35,365 bases of DNA from Fibrobacter sp. (GCA_012523035.1 JAAYJH010000032.1:1-35365); one strand, 5' to 3'. Counted from the stretch's first letter, positions 25,231-33,550 are shown. Numbers and translations: made by a program. The notes: generated by a model not told the origin, from the letters alone.

Positions 25231-26334
25231 TTAAATTCGTGCGTTTTCTATAAATTCTTTTCTAAAAGTGCCACTGCCAAGTAAAATGTCAATGGGTAAC
25301 TTTTCATACTCGTATTCGTAAGGAGCTTCTTTCCATTTGAATTGATCGGGATATCGATGGTAAAGGAATTTTAAAATTTCTATGGCCATATTAAAAGATT
25401 CAAAAGCGTCTCTATCAAGGACATGGATCTGGGCTCCACCACAAATTTCTCCCGCTCCTTTGTGAAAGGTGGGTTGAAAATAATTTTCTCTAAAATACAC
25501 TCCTGGAAGAGCTAGTCCATTTAAATATTGACACATTTCCTCTGCATCAATAAAAGGGGCTCCAAATATTTCAAAAGGCCTAGTGGTCCCACGCCCTTCA
25601 CTTACATTGGTGGCTTCGAATAAACACATTCCAGGATAGACTATGGCGGTGTCTAAAGTGGGCATATTCGGAGAAGGCATCACCCATGGAAGTCCAGTCT
25701 GGTCAAACCAATATTCTTTTTTATACCCTTCCATTTCTAAGATATGGAGTTCAACATTGGGAAAGCATTCTGCCCTAAACTGTCGTGCCAAGTCTGCAAT
25801 GGTTTTACCGTGACGAACCGGGATCGAATGAAGTCCAACAAAACTTTTAAAGTCTAAATCTAATACAGGACCTTCTTGCTTAGACGCTGTGATGGGGTTA
25901 GGCCTGTCTAAAACGACCACGGGAATACTTCTGGTTTCACACGCTTTCATGCATAAATATAAAGTCCATATAAAAGTATAATATCGAGCCCCAATATCTT
26001 GCAAATCTACATATAAGACCTCGACATTTGATAACATTTTGTCTGTAGGCTCTCTGTGTTCACCGTATAAACTGTAAACAGGCACTTGTAGTTTTTGGTC
26101 GATATAACCTTCCCATTCTATCATATTGTCTTGAGTATGCCCTAAAATTCCATGTTGAGGACCAAAAAGAGCCGATAGATGAAATAAAGAGTGGTTATGA
26201 CTTAAAAGAGTTTTTAAGCTGTGATTAAAAGAGGTATCCACAGAAGCAGGATGCATGACAGCTCCTAAGCGTTTTCCTCGAAGATGCTTTGGAAATTGTT
26301 CAGAAAAGTGGTTTAATGCTAGTTTTACGGTCAT
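25231..26334 (-). CDS. Exo-beta-N-acetylmuramidase NamZ-like protein (DUF1343), without signal peptide
   Basis: A 367-residue member of DUF1343, whose Bacillus subtilis member NamZ cleaves terminal MurNAc from peptidoglycan fragments. Family landmarks are present in order: FGPQHGILG (about 57-65), VPVYSLYGEHREPTDKML, LYVDLQDIGARYYTFIWTL, VVLDRPNPI, PVRHGKTIADLA, PSPNMPTLDTAIVYPG and CLFEATNVSEGRGTTRPFE. There is no signal peptide or lipobox, whereas many DUF1343 proteins are exported, so this one probably acts in the cytosol on imported muropeptides. That fits with the amgK and murU genes nearby, which would use the released MurNAc. It diverges from ssb across 51 bp. Confidence 0.85.
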   Translation of the reverse strand: MTVKLALNHFSEQFPKHLRGKRLGAVMHPASVDTSFNHSLKTLLSHNHSLFHLSALFGPQHGILGHTQDNMIEWEGYIDQKLQVPVYSLYGEHREPTDKMLSNVEVLYVDLQDIGARYYTFIWTLYLCMKACETRSIPVVVLDRPNPITASKQEGPVLDLDFKSFVGLHSIPVRHGKTIADLARQFRAECFPNVELHILEMEGYKKEYWFDQTGLPWVMPSPNMPTLDTAIVYPGMCLFEATNVSEGRGTTRPFEIFGAPFIDAEEMCQYLNGLALPGVYFRENYFQPTFHKGAGEICGGAQIHVLDRDAFESFNMAIEILKFLYHRYPDQFKWKEAPYEYEYEKLPIDILLGSGTFRKEFIENARI

Positions 26335-26385
26335 TTTTTTCTATCTTTGGGTTATAGGGTACACATAATATAGGACAATTTACTT

Positions 26386-26865
26386 ATGGCATATTTAAAT
26401 AAAGTGATGTTGATTGGAAATCTTGGTAAAGATCCCGAAATTCGTATGACAGCAACAGGTCGTAAAAAAGTTTCTTTTTCTTTGGCAACTAGCAGGCGAT
26501 ATAGAGATGCCGCTGGTGAGCAAAAAGAAATCACTGATTGGCATAATGTTGTGGGCTGGGGAAAAACTGCCGATATTTTTGAACAGCTCAATGTGAGAAA
26601 AGGCACCAGTCTATTTGTCGAAGGGACTATTTCTTATCGCAGCTGGGACGATCAAAATACCGGGCAAAAACGCTACATCACAGAAATTAATCTAGATGTT
26701 TTTCAACTGCTTTCTCCAAGGCAAGCACCTTCTGGGAATTACGGAGGAGGAGCAAATTATTCTCGACCTGCTCAGCAAGACGCATCTCACTACGATAACA
26801 CAGCTTCTGGATCTTATAATCCTCCCATGCCAGATAACGACATGGATGACGATCTTCCCTTTTAA
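26386..26865 (+). CDS. ssb: Single-stranded DNA-binding protein
   Basis: A 159-residue OB-fold protein that coats single-stranded DNA and recruits repair and replication factors. The N-terminus MAYLNKVMLIGNLGKDPEIR, the DWHNVVGWGKTADI strand and SLFVEGTISYRSW are typical. A flexible Gly/Ala/Pro/Gln linker leads to the acidic protein-interaction tip DMDDDLPF. TATCTTTG at 26342-26349 fits the -7 element of Bacteroidota promoters, but no TTG stands 19-21 bases before it, so the promoter is only tentative. The gene is 14 nt before the next and may be cotranscribed through asd. Confidence 0.96.
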   Translation: MAYLNKVMLIGNLGKDPEIRMTATGRKKVSFSLATSRRYRDAAGEQKEITDWHNVVGWGKTADIFEQLNVRKGTSLFVEGTISYRSWDDQNTGQKRYITEINLDVFQLLSPRQAPSGNYGGGANYSRPAQQDASHYDNTASGSYNPPMPDNDMDDDLPF

Positions 26866-26879
26866 GAATCTATTTGTCG

Positions 26880-27551
26880 ATGAACAGTTCTGAAATTATA
26901 TCTATTTCAATCCTTTGGTGTATTGGCTTATTAGCATTGATTCAGGCTTTAAATGCTAGAGGAGCAATCCGAGTTTCTTTAACTTGGATTATTACTGTCG
27001 CCATTGTTTTAATTGCTATAGTCATCACTTATATTCAAATTTCTAATAATGATCCACCCCTTTGGGCTAAATCCATGAGCTCCACTAGTGTTTCGACTTC
27101 TAGTGAAGCCACCTCTAAAAAAGACACTTTTAGATTGAAAGCTTATGCTTTATCTTCAAAAAAACTTTCCTCTGAGCTTGAGTCTCTCATTAAATCCATC
27201 GAAGCTTTCGATTTTAATAAAAAAACTAAAAATGAAGCAGAGAAAGAAACTTGGGAACGCCAAGCATTGAGCCTTAAATTACAAACCGAAAAACTTTTGA
27301 ATCAAGCTAGGAATCAATTTCATCCGCAATCATGCAAAGAGGCCTATAAGCTGTTATTAGAATCTTCTGAAAGTTTGCGTTTAGCAGGTTATGGAGTCCA
27401 TACTTTCTCCACTTTAGAAGATCCAATACAAAAAAAAGCAGAAGCTCAACAAATTCTCCAACAAATTAAAAACTCTAAAATAAAACTTAAAGCTTTTGAT
27501 AAAGAACATGAAAAATTAAATCAAGCCCTTATAGAAAAGGAAAGTTTATGA
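26880..27551 (+). CDS. Small membrane protein with cytosolic or periplasmic coiled coil, unknown
   Basis: A 223-residue protein with two close hydrophobic segments (about 3-20 and 29-51), a Ser/Thr-rich linker and a long charged helical region (about 75-223, rich in Lys, Glu, Leu and Gln) likely to form a coiled coil. I recognise no family. The start at 26880 (ATG) is preferred over a TTG two codons upstream. It lies between ssb and asd, overlapping asd by 4 nt (ATGA), so it is probably translated together with asd; that need not imply a shared function. Confidence 0.65.
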   Translation: MNSSEIISISILWCIGLLALIQALNARGAIRVSLTWIITVAIVLIAIVITYIQISNNDPPLWAKSMSSTSVSTSSEATSKKDTFRLKAYALSSKKLSSELESLIKSIEAFDFNKKTKNEAEKETWERQALSLKLQTEKLLNQARNQFHPQSCKEAYKLLLESSESLRLAGYGVHTFSTLEDPIQKKAEAQQILQQIKNSKIKLKAFDKEHEKLNQALIEKESL

Positions 27552-28576
27552 AAAAAAACATTGCTATCATCGGTGCTACTGGTGCGGTCGGGCAAGAGCT
27601 CCTTGCTATTTTAGAACAGCGACAGTTTCCTATACAATCTTTGAAACTTCTTGCTTCCAAAAGAAGTGCTGGCAAAGAAATTACCTTTAAAAATCAAACT
27701 ATCACCATCGAAGAGCTTAGCCACGACTCTTTTGAAGGAGTGGATATTGTTTTCTCTGCAGCTGGTGGGTCTATCAGTGCTGAATATGTGCCAAGTGCGG
27801 TGAAAGCCGGTGCTGTGGTCATAGATAACACTAGCCATTATAGAATGGATCCAAGCGTTCCATTAATAGTGCCAGAGGTGAACCCCGAGGCTGTCAAAGG
27901 TCATCAAGGGATCATTGCGAACCCCAATTGCACCACTATTATTATGTCTCTTCCTTTGTTTCCACTCGCTAAAGCTTTTGGATTAAAAAGAGCCGCAGTG
28001 TGCACATACCAAGCAGCTTCTGGTGCTGGAGTCACCGCTATGGACGAGCTTCGCGATGAAAGCATTGCCATTGCTCAAGGGAACTCTTTTGAAAGGACCG
28101 TGATCCCTCATCAATACGCCTTTAACCTATTCCCTCACAATGCTCCTTATAACGATGGCTCTGCTGATGCAGAAAAAGTCAATGCTCCCATAGGTTATTG
28201 TGAAGAGGAGTGGAAAATGGTTGCAGAGACTCGTAAAATTTTTAACGATCCAAACATAAAAATCGCCCCCACTTGCGTTAGGGTCCCTATTCTCCGAGCC
28301 CATTCCGAAGCAATTAACATGCAGTTCGATAAAAAAACTTCTATTGAAGAGATTTACAAAATTTTAGAAACTGCACCAGGGGTTCAAATTCTAGAGGAAC
28401 CTAATAACAATCGTTGGCCAATGCCTATTGATGTGAATGGCAAAGATCCAGTGTATGTCGGTAGAGTTCGAGAAGATCAATCTCAAGAAAACACTTTTGA
28501 TATATGGGTGGTAGGAGACCAAATTCGCAAAGGAGCAGCGTTAAACGCAATTCAAATTGCAGAATTATTGATTTAA
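27548..28576 (+). CDS. asd: Aspartate-semialdehyde dehydrogenase
   Basis: This enzyme reduces aspartyl phosphate to aspartate semialdehyde with NADPH, the branch point to lysine/diaminopimelate, threonine and methionine. The 342-residue product has the nucleotide motif IIGATGAVGQELL (6-18), the active-site cysteine in NPNCTT (about 126-131), the substrate-binding CTYQAASGAG and RVPILRAHSEAI, and a C-terminal WVVGDQIRKGAALNAIQIAE. AAGGA lies 7 nt before the ATG. A strong terminator follows at once. Confidence 0.96.
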   Translation: MKKNIAIIGATGAVGQELLAILEQRQFPIQSLKLLASKRSAGKEITFKNQTITIEELSHDSFEGVDIVFSAAGGSISAEYVPSAVKAGAVVIDNTSHYRMDPSVPLIVPEVNPEAVKGHQGIIANPNCTTIIMSLPLFPLAKAFGLKRAAVCTYQAASGAGVTAMDELRDESIAIAQGNSFERTVIPHQYAFNLFPHNAPYNDGSADAEKVNAPIGYCEEEWKMVAETRKIFNDPNIKIAPTCVRVPILRAHSEAINMQFDKKTSIEEIYKILETAPGVQILEEPNNNRWPMPIDVNGKDPVYVGRVREDQSQENTFDIWVVGDQIRKGAALNAIQIAELLI

Positions 28577-28580
28577 TAAT

Positions 28581-28609
28581 AAAAAAAGGAGTTTCGACTC
28601 CTTTTTTTT
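28581..28609 (+). terminator. Rho-independent terminator of the ssb-asd unit
   Basis: AGGAGT-TTCG-ACTCCT (28587-28602) forms a stem with a UUCG-type tetraloop, flanked by A7 before and T7 after the stem. It begins 4 nt after the asd stop. Confidence 0.93.
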
Positions 28610-28735
28610 ATCTTCTCTAAACGCTTTTTTAAAACTTCAATTAAATTCTCTATTAATTTTAAAGATTTTTTTTATTTGAATCTCAAAAGCATTTATTTTA
28701 TTTATATTCAACATAAAACACACTCAAAATCTCTA

Positions 28736-29956
28736 ATGAATAAAATGCCTAAACAAATCCAAAAAAAAACATTTCCTGACATCACACGGCCCCATTGGAT
28801 TGAAATAAATATAGATGCTCTAAAACACAATATAACTACAATCAGAAGCATTATCCCTTCAAATACAAAAATTTTACTTCCAGTGAAAGCCGATTCTTAT
28901 GGACATGGTTCTTTGGCTATTGCTTATGCAGCCAAAAATTTTGGTGTCGATTTTTTAGGTGTGGCTCACTTAAATGAAGGCATTCTACTCAGACAATACG
29001 GAGTCACACTCGATATTTTAATTTTAGGCCCTTCTATAGTTCAAGATTTTCCATGGATAATAGAATACGGACTCACTCCAACCATAGCAGATATCCATAC
29101 CGCCATAGCTTTGGATGAATATCTAAAAAAAACAAATAAAACTTCTAAAATTCATTTAAAAATCGACTCGGGAATGCATCGGTATGGCATAAAACATGAC
29201 GATATCCATAGTATATTAAAAGTTTTATCACTAAAAAATTTAAATGTTGAAGGAATTTTCACTCATTTTGCCACCGCAGATGAACCCAAGAATCCCAACC
29301 ATCAAAAACAAATCACACGATTTCAAAGCCTATTAAACACACTAGAATCTCTAAACAAACGGCCCCCTATTTGCCATGCAGCTAACTCAGCTAGTTTATT
29401 ACTCGAGCCTAGCACTCATTTCGATATGGTTCGACCTGGCCTTGCTTTATATGGATACAATCCCTTCGAAAACATCTCACTACCTGTTGACCTTAAGCCT
29501 TTAATGTCCATAAAATCAACCATAAGGGCCCTCCACACGGTTCAAGCTGGAGAAGGTATTTCTTATGGCCATCACTATACTGCACAAGCTCCCATGCAAA
29601 TCGCAACTATTGCTATGGGCTATGGAGATGGTTATCTAAGAGGAGAACCCAATCAAGGGCAAGTATATATTCAAGGAAAAGCTTGTCCTATTATTGGTCG
29701 TGTGTGCATGGACGCTACCATGGTAGATGTCAGTCAATTAAAAAATGTACAAATCGGAGAAAAAGTAGAAGTCATCAACGGCAGTGTGAATAAAAAAATA
29801 TCTATGGAAAATGTAGCCAAAGAACACCACACTATTCCCTACGAACTCACTTGCAGAGTGGCTCGACGACTCTATCGGCAATATATTTGGAAACAAAAAA
29901 CAATCTCTTGGGAAGAGCTCAAAGAAGAACTAGAAATTCCAAATCTCAACCACTGA
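28736..29956 (+). CDS. alr: Alanine racemase
   Basis: A PLP enzyme that interconverts L- and D-alanine for peptidoglycan. The 406-residue product has the PLP lysine in LPVKADSYGHG (about 46-56), the GMHRYG and FDMVRPGLALYGY strands, the catalytic tyrosine in GISYGHHYTA and the GRVCMDATMVDVS motif of the C-terminal beta domain. The start at 28736 or 28745 is uncertain because neither has a Shine-Dalgarno sequence; a longer TTG-initiated frame from 28676 is unlikely. TTG at 28676-28678 followed after 20 bases by TATTTATA (28699-28706) is a weak promoter candidate. The protein ends in a short acidic extension (EELKEELEIPNLNH). Confidence 0.94.
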   Translation: MNKMPKQIQKKTFPDITRPHWIEINIDALKHNITTIRSIIPSNTKILLPVKADSYGHGSLAIAYAAKNFGVDFLGVAHLNEGILLRQYGVTLDILILGPSIVQDFPWIIEYGLTPTIADIHTAIALDEYLKKTNKTSKIHLKIDSGMHRYGIKHDDIHSILKVLSLKNLNVEGIFTHFATADEPKNPNHQKQITRFQSLLNTLESLNKRPPICHAANSASLLLEPSTHFDMVRPGLALYGYNPFENISLPVDLKPLMSIKSTIRALHTVQAGEGISYGHHYTAQAPMQIATIAMGYGDGYLRGEPNQGQVYIQGKACPIIGRVCMDATMVDVSQLKNVQIGEKVEVINGSVNKKISMENVAKEHHTIPYELTCRVARRLYRQYIWKQKTISWEELKEELEIPNLNH

Positions 29957-30009
29957 TTTTATCCACTCTCTTCTTTTTATATTTTGTGCATTTCAGTCGA
30001 AGCAACTTT

Positions 30010-30161
30010 TCATTCACCCTAAAAACAAATTCCATTTGAGTTTGACCGAAAACTTTAATTGTAAATGCACCTTTTCCCTTCAAATTAATATTCATTTCAT
30101 TTGATTTGAACTAATTAAGTGAATTGCAAACACACTATCCCTCATTCACCCTAAAAACAAA
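30010..30161. repeat. Perfect 20-bp direct repeat (two copies, 132-bp period)
   Basis: TCATTCACCCTAAAAACAAA occurs identically at 30010-30029 and 30142-30161. The bases after each copy are only loosely alike, so the identity is limited to the repeat. It could be a remnant of a small mobile or recombinational element, or paired protein-binding sites. Confidence 0.75.
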
Positions 30162-30229
30162 CTTCTAATAAGTTCTACTAAAACAAGTCAAATACAAACT
30201 CTCTATTTTCTTGCTATTTAAAAACAAAA

Positions 30230-30251
30230 AAACCTGATGAAAATCAGGTTT
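30230..30251 (-). terminator. Terminator of tRNA-Pro
   Basis: AAACCTGAT (30230-30238) and ATCAGGTTT (30243-30251) form a 9-bp perfect stem with a 4-base loop. On the minus strand it is followed by T6-GTTTT, a few bases after the tRNA 3' end. Confidence 0.88.
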
Positions 30252-30254
30252 TTA

Positions 30255-30328
30255 TCGGGATAGCCAGATTCGAACTGACGACATTCTGCTCCCAAAGCAG
30301 ACGCTCTACCAGACTGAGCTACATCCCG
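30255..30328 (-). tRNA. tRNA-Pro (anticodon TGG)
   Basis: A 74-nt cloverleaf: acceptor CGGGATG pairs with TATCCCG (one G-T), discriminator A, D arm GCTC...GAGC, anticodon stem TCTGC/GCAGA with loop TTTGGGA giving anticodon TGG, and T arm GTCAG-TTCGAAT-CTGGC. CCA is not encoded, so it must be added by the CCA enzyme. It has its own promoter and terminator. Confidence 0.96.
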
Positions 30329-30337
30329 AATGAAATC

Positions 30338-30368
30338 CAAATATACTAAAGAGCCTAGTGAATTTCAA
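30338..30368 (-). promoter_or_regulatory. Bacteroidota-type promoter of tRNA-Pro
   Basis: On the minus strand, TTG (30366-30368), 20 bases, then TATATTTG (30338-30345), the same spacing and -7 octamer as the ruvA promoter. It ends 9 nt before the mature tRNA 5' end, the right place for a short leader removed by RNase P. Confidence 0.7.
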
Positions 30369-30383
30369 GAGTCTTTTTGAATT

Positions 30384-31661
30384 TTATTCTTCTAATCTTT
30401 TTAAAACAGCAGCAGCATGGTGAATAAAACCTTCACTTTCTGCAATTGAGGCTATAGACTTGGCGTGTTTTTGAATAGCCTCTTTAGAATATTCAATCAC
30501 ACTGGTCCTTTTTATAAAATCATAAACTCCAAGTGGACTAAAAAACCGTGCCGTTCCATTGGTTGGCAGCACATGATTGGGCCCCGCAAAATAATCGCCC
30601 ACTGGCTCACTTGAATAAGGCCCTATAAAAATAGCACCTGCATTAACAATTTTTTCAGAAAGAAGTGCTGCATTTTCGGTGATAATCTCTAAATGTTCTG
30701 GAGCAATATGATTGGCTATTTGCACACCATCTTCCCAATTTTTCACCAAAAGGATACGGCCATATACCTCTAATGATTTATAAAGCAAATCTTTTTTGGG
30801 AGAAGCCTCTACTTGCTCCTTCACTGCTGCAGAAATGGATTGGGCTGTGTCCAAATCATTGGTAATACAAATCGATGCTTCAAAACCAGAGCCGTGTTCT
30901 GCCTGAGAAAGTAAATCTGCAGCCACATATTCAGGATTTGCTGTTGCATCTGCCATGACCAATATCTCGGATGGCCCGGCAATCATATCGATATCTACAA
31001 CTCCAAACACTTCTTTTTTGGCTATAGTTGCAAAAACATTACCTGGACCCACAATTTTATCTACAGGAGCAACCCCCTCGGCACCATAGGCCAAAAGGGC
31101 AATAGCCTGAGCCCCACCAATATGATACACTTCTGTAATAGAAAGGCTCTTCAAAACATAAGCCAAAGCAGGATTTAACTTATCTTTAATAGGAGTCACT
31201 ACCACAATCTCTTGGACCCCTGCAATCATTGCAGGCACAGCATTCATAATCACCGTGCTTGGATAGGCTCCAGAACCACCTGGCACATAAAGCCCAACAC
31301 GATGCATAGGACGGATCCGTTGCCCCAAAACAACCCCATCAGAGGCTTCAAAACTCCACGATTTTTCTTGTTGATGCTCGTGGAAACTTTTCACATTCAA
31401 AATAGCCAAATCCAAGGCATTTTTAAGCTCGTCAGAAACCAAAGAAGCCGCTCCTTCAATTTCTTTAGCATCGACCCTTAAAGAATCAGTCTTTAAAGAA
31501 TCGAATTCCTTAGCATAATAAAGGGCTTTTTCAATACCACCATTTTGAACATCGGCAATAATTTCTTGTACTTTTTTTAAAATACCTACCGTAGGGGCTA
31601 CAGTTCTAGAACACAGTCTAGAGATCTCTGAAGAGTCTGGCTTTACTTCTACAATTTTCAT
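30384..31661 (-). CDS. hisD: Histidinol dehydrogenase
   Basis: This enzyme catalyses the last two oxidations of histidine synthesis, histidinol to histidinal to histidine, using NAD and zinc. The 425-residue product has GLYVPGGSGAYPSTVIMNAVPA (about 128-149), DMIAGPSEILV, LLSQAEHGSGFEAS, the catalytic Glu-His in IAPEHLEI, and GPNHVLPTNGTARFFSPLGVYDF. It lies 23 nt after cimA on the same strand and is probably cotranscribed. No other his genes are here. Confidence 0.96.
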   Translation of the reverse strand: MKIVEVKPDSSEISRLCSRTVAPTVGILKKVQEIIADVQNGGIEKALYYAKEFDSLKTDSLRVDAKEIEGAASLVSDELKNALDLAILNVKSFHEHQQEKSWSFEASDGVVLGQRIRPMHRVGLYVPGGSGAYPSTVIMNAVPAMIAGVQEIVVVTPIKDKLNPALAYVLKSLSITEVYHIGGAQAIALLAYGAEGVAPVDKIVGPGNVFATIAKKEVFGVVDIDMIAGPSEILVMADATANPEYVAADLLSQAEHGSGFEASICITNDLDTAQSISAAVKEQVEASPKKDLLYKSLEVYGRILLVKNWEDGVQIANHIAPEHLEIITENAALLSEKIVNAGAIFIGPYSSEPVGDYFAGPNHVLPTNGTARFFSPLGVYDFIKRTSVIEYSKEAIQKHAKSIASIAESEGFIHHAAAVLKRLEE

Positions 31662-31684
31662 ACTTCAAAAGTCCTAGCGGATCA

Positions 31685-33259
31685 TTAAGTTTTTGCTTTT
31701 TTATCTTTTAATATTTTATAACAAAGCCCATCGATCAATGCCAACCAAGAAGCCTCGATAATATTGGCACTCACACCTGCCACGCTCCACACCTCTTCAT
31801 CATCTCCAAATGTACTCCAAACACGAACAGAAGCATCGGAACCTACATTTGAACCTAAAACTCGAACCTTAAAGTCATCTAAACGAACACTCTCCAAACA
31901 AGGAAAATATGGTATCAAACTTTTACGAAGAGCTTTATCTAGAGCATTCACAGGACCATCTCCTTCGGACACTTGGTGACTGACATGCTCTTGGATTTGC
32001 AATTTCACAGTAGCCTCTGAAACGCTCACCCCTTCTGGAGATTTGTCTTCGATCACTCTATAATTTAACACTTCAAAAGGATCTTCAAAAAGCCCTAAGC
32101 TACGATAGGCCAACATCTTAAAACTGGCTTCTGCAGAATCAAAATGCCATCCAACATTTTCTCGTTCTTTAACCAAAGTCAAAAGTTTAGCAACTTGAGG
32201 GTCTTTTTTATCAATACCAGTAGAAATCTCTTTCAGTTTTTCAACCACCATAGCTCCTCCGGCCTGATCAGTAGTCACAAAGACTCGATCATTACCGACC
32301 GACAACGGATCAATGTGTTCAAAACTTCGTGCTAATTTCATCACACCATCAATATGGGCTCCACCCTTATGGGCAAAAGCAGCATCACCCACATAAGGGG
32401 CACGCACATTACTAGGCAAATTCACAATTTCATCGATACTCATGCTCATTTTGCGTAATTTAGCCACATTGGAATCGGCAAAAAAAGTATGCTTCGTTTT
32501 AAAATGCAAATTGGCAAGTATCGTCGTTAAATTAGCATTACCACATCGCTCACCGTATCCATTAAAAACGCCTTGAACCATAGTAGCACCACTTTTCACG
32601 GCATAAATAGAGTTTGCCACTCCCAGACCAGAATCATCGTGAGCATGGACTCCCAAAGGAGTATCAAACAAAGAAGCCATTTCTAAAGTAATAGCCTCCA
32701 CCTCCCACGGCATGGTCCCTCCGTTGGTATCACATAGCACCAGAAAATCAGCACCACCACGCACAGCGGCATGCAGAGTATCTGCAGCATGAGTTTTGTT
32801 CGCTTTATAACCATCAAAAAAATGCTCAGCATCGTAAAACACTTGCTCAGAATACTGTTTCAAAAACGCAACAGAAGACTCAATCATATTCAAATTTTCT
32901 TCTAAACTAGTCCGGATCACATCAGTCACATGCAAATCCCAACTTTTTCCAAAAATTGTCTTGATAGGTGCTTCACTTTTCACCAATGCCTGCAAAATCA
33001 AATCCTCTTTTGCATCACAGTTTGCTCGGCGAGTACTACCAAACGCAGCCACCTTAGAGTGTTTCAAATTCAGCTCTCTCACTTTAACAAAATACTCTTC
33101 ATCCAAAGGATTACTAGGATTTGGCCAGCCGCCCTCAATAAAATCCACTCCAAAAGAATCTAACAAACGAGTCAATTGCAATTTATCAGCCAAAGAAAGA
33201 CTGATTTTTCTATCCTGATTTCCATCACGGAGTGTAGTATCGTATAAATAAGTTTTCAT
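31685..33259 (-). CDS. cimA: (R)-citramalate synthase
   Basis: A member of the LeuA/CimA family that condenses pyruvate with acetyl-CoA to citramalate, the entry to threonine-independent isoleucine synthesis. The 524-residue length and the long N-terminal motif YDTTLRDGNQ, FIEGGWPNPSNP, and CDTNGGTMPWEV fit CimA of the second (LeuA-like, about 525-residue) type rather than 2-isopropylmalate synthase. The metal-binding HAHDDSGLGVANS and NGYGERCGNANL are intact. The C-terminal 150 residues form the LeuA-type regulatory domain, which in this family binds the feedback inhibitor isoleucine. It leads an operon with hisD. Substrate assignment rests on family architecture. Confidence 0.88.
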   Translation of the reverse strand: MKTYLYDTTLRDGNQDRKISLSLADKLQLTRLLDSFGVDFIEGGWPNPSNPLDEEYFVKVRELNLKHSKVAAFGSTRRANCDAKEDLILQALVKSEAPIKTIFGKSWDLHVTDVIRTSLEENLNMIESSVAFLKQYSEQVFYDAEHFFDGYKANKTHAADTLHAAVRGGADFLVLCDTNGGTMPWEVEAITLEMASLFDTPLGVHAHDDSGLGVANSIYAVKSGATMVQGVFNGYGERCGNANLTTILANLHFKTKHTFFADSNVAKLRKMSMSIDEIVNLPSNVRAPYVGDAAFAHKGGAHIDGVMKLARSFEHIDPLSVGNDRVFVTTDQAGGAMVVEKLKEISTGIDKKDPQVAKLLTLVKERENVGWHFDSAEASFKMLAYRSLGLFEDPFEVLNYRVIEDKSPEGVSVSEATVKLQIQEHVSHQVSEGDGPVNALDKALRKSLIPYFPCLESVRLDDFKVRVLGSNVGSDASVRVWSTFGDDEEVWSVAGVSANIIEASWLALIDGLCYKILKDKKAKT

Positions 33260-33550
33260 GCATACAATATAGAAAATTTAAAAGAAATTTAAAATCAAGC
33301 CAAAAAAAAAACAGCTTTACAAGTCCAATTCAAGTCTTCAAAAAACAATGTAAAAAAACACCTTTATTTTGAGGGCTTCACCGCCAAAAAACTTGCACCA
33401 ATCCAGCGGGTCGAGCCTTATATTCCAAGCTTTTAAAATGGAACAGAGCTTAATAAAACACTCCGACTTTAAGTTTAGCCAACAAAACATTCTCTTTATT
33501 GAAGTCTCACACACGCCTGGCTTCTTTAAACTCAATCTTCGCTGCATGAA
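33260..33550. other. 291-bp region upstream of cimA with repeat copy C
   Basis: No convincing gene. A 69-codon open frame runs on the minus strand through 33338-33547 and includes repeat copy C; it has no start context and no recognised family. The part at about 33370-33420 is richer in G+C than the surrounding spacer. This may be a decayed gene fragment, and it also holds the cimA promoter, which I cannot place. Confidence 0.45.
33497..33520 (-). repeat. Dispersed 24-bp repeat, copy C
   Basis: On the minus strand it reads CCAGGCGTGTGTGAGACTTC followed by AATA, matching copy A at 20 of 24 positions. It begins 30 nt beyond the stop (33551) of the frameshifted lipoprotein gene and is oriented with it. 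Confidence 0.6.

Larger units (their letters stand above)
29957..30254. other. Intergenic region after alr with a duplicated 20-bp sequence
   Basis: About 300 bp without a gene. It contains the 20-bp direct repeat at 30010-30029 and 30142-30161 and, at its end, the terminator of tRNA-Pro. No open reading frame or recognisable RNA is seen in the rest. No terminator for alr is evident on the plus strand before 30230. Confidence 0.6.

Noticed and set aside
13979-33520. The three intergenic repeats as integron attC sites or CRISPR units
   Set aside because: They are 10-20 kb apart, single, in mixed orientation between housekeeping genes, and lack attC core sites, spacers, an integrase or cas genes.
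33338-33547. 69-codon minus-strand frame as a real gene
   Set aside because: It has no ribosome site, no family and a composition mixed with repeat copy C. It is more likely non-coding spacer or a decayed fragment.
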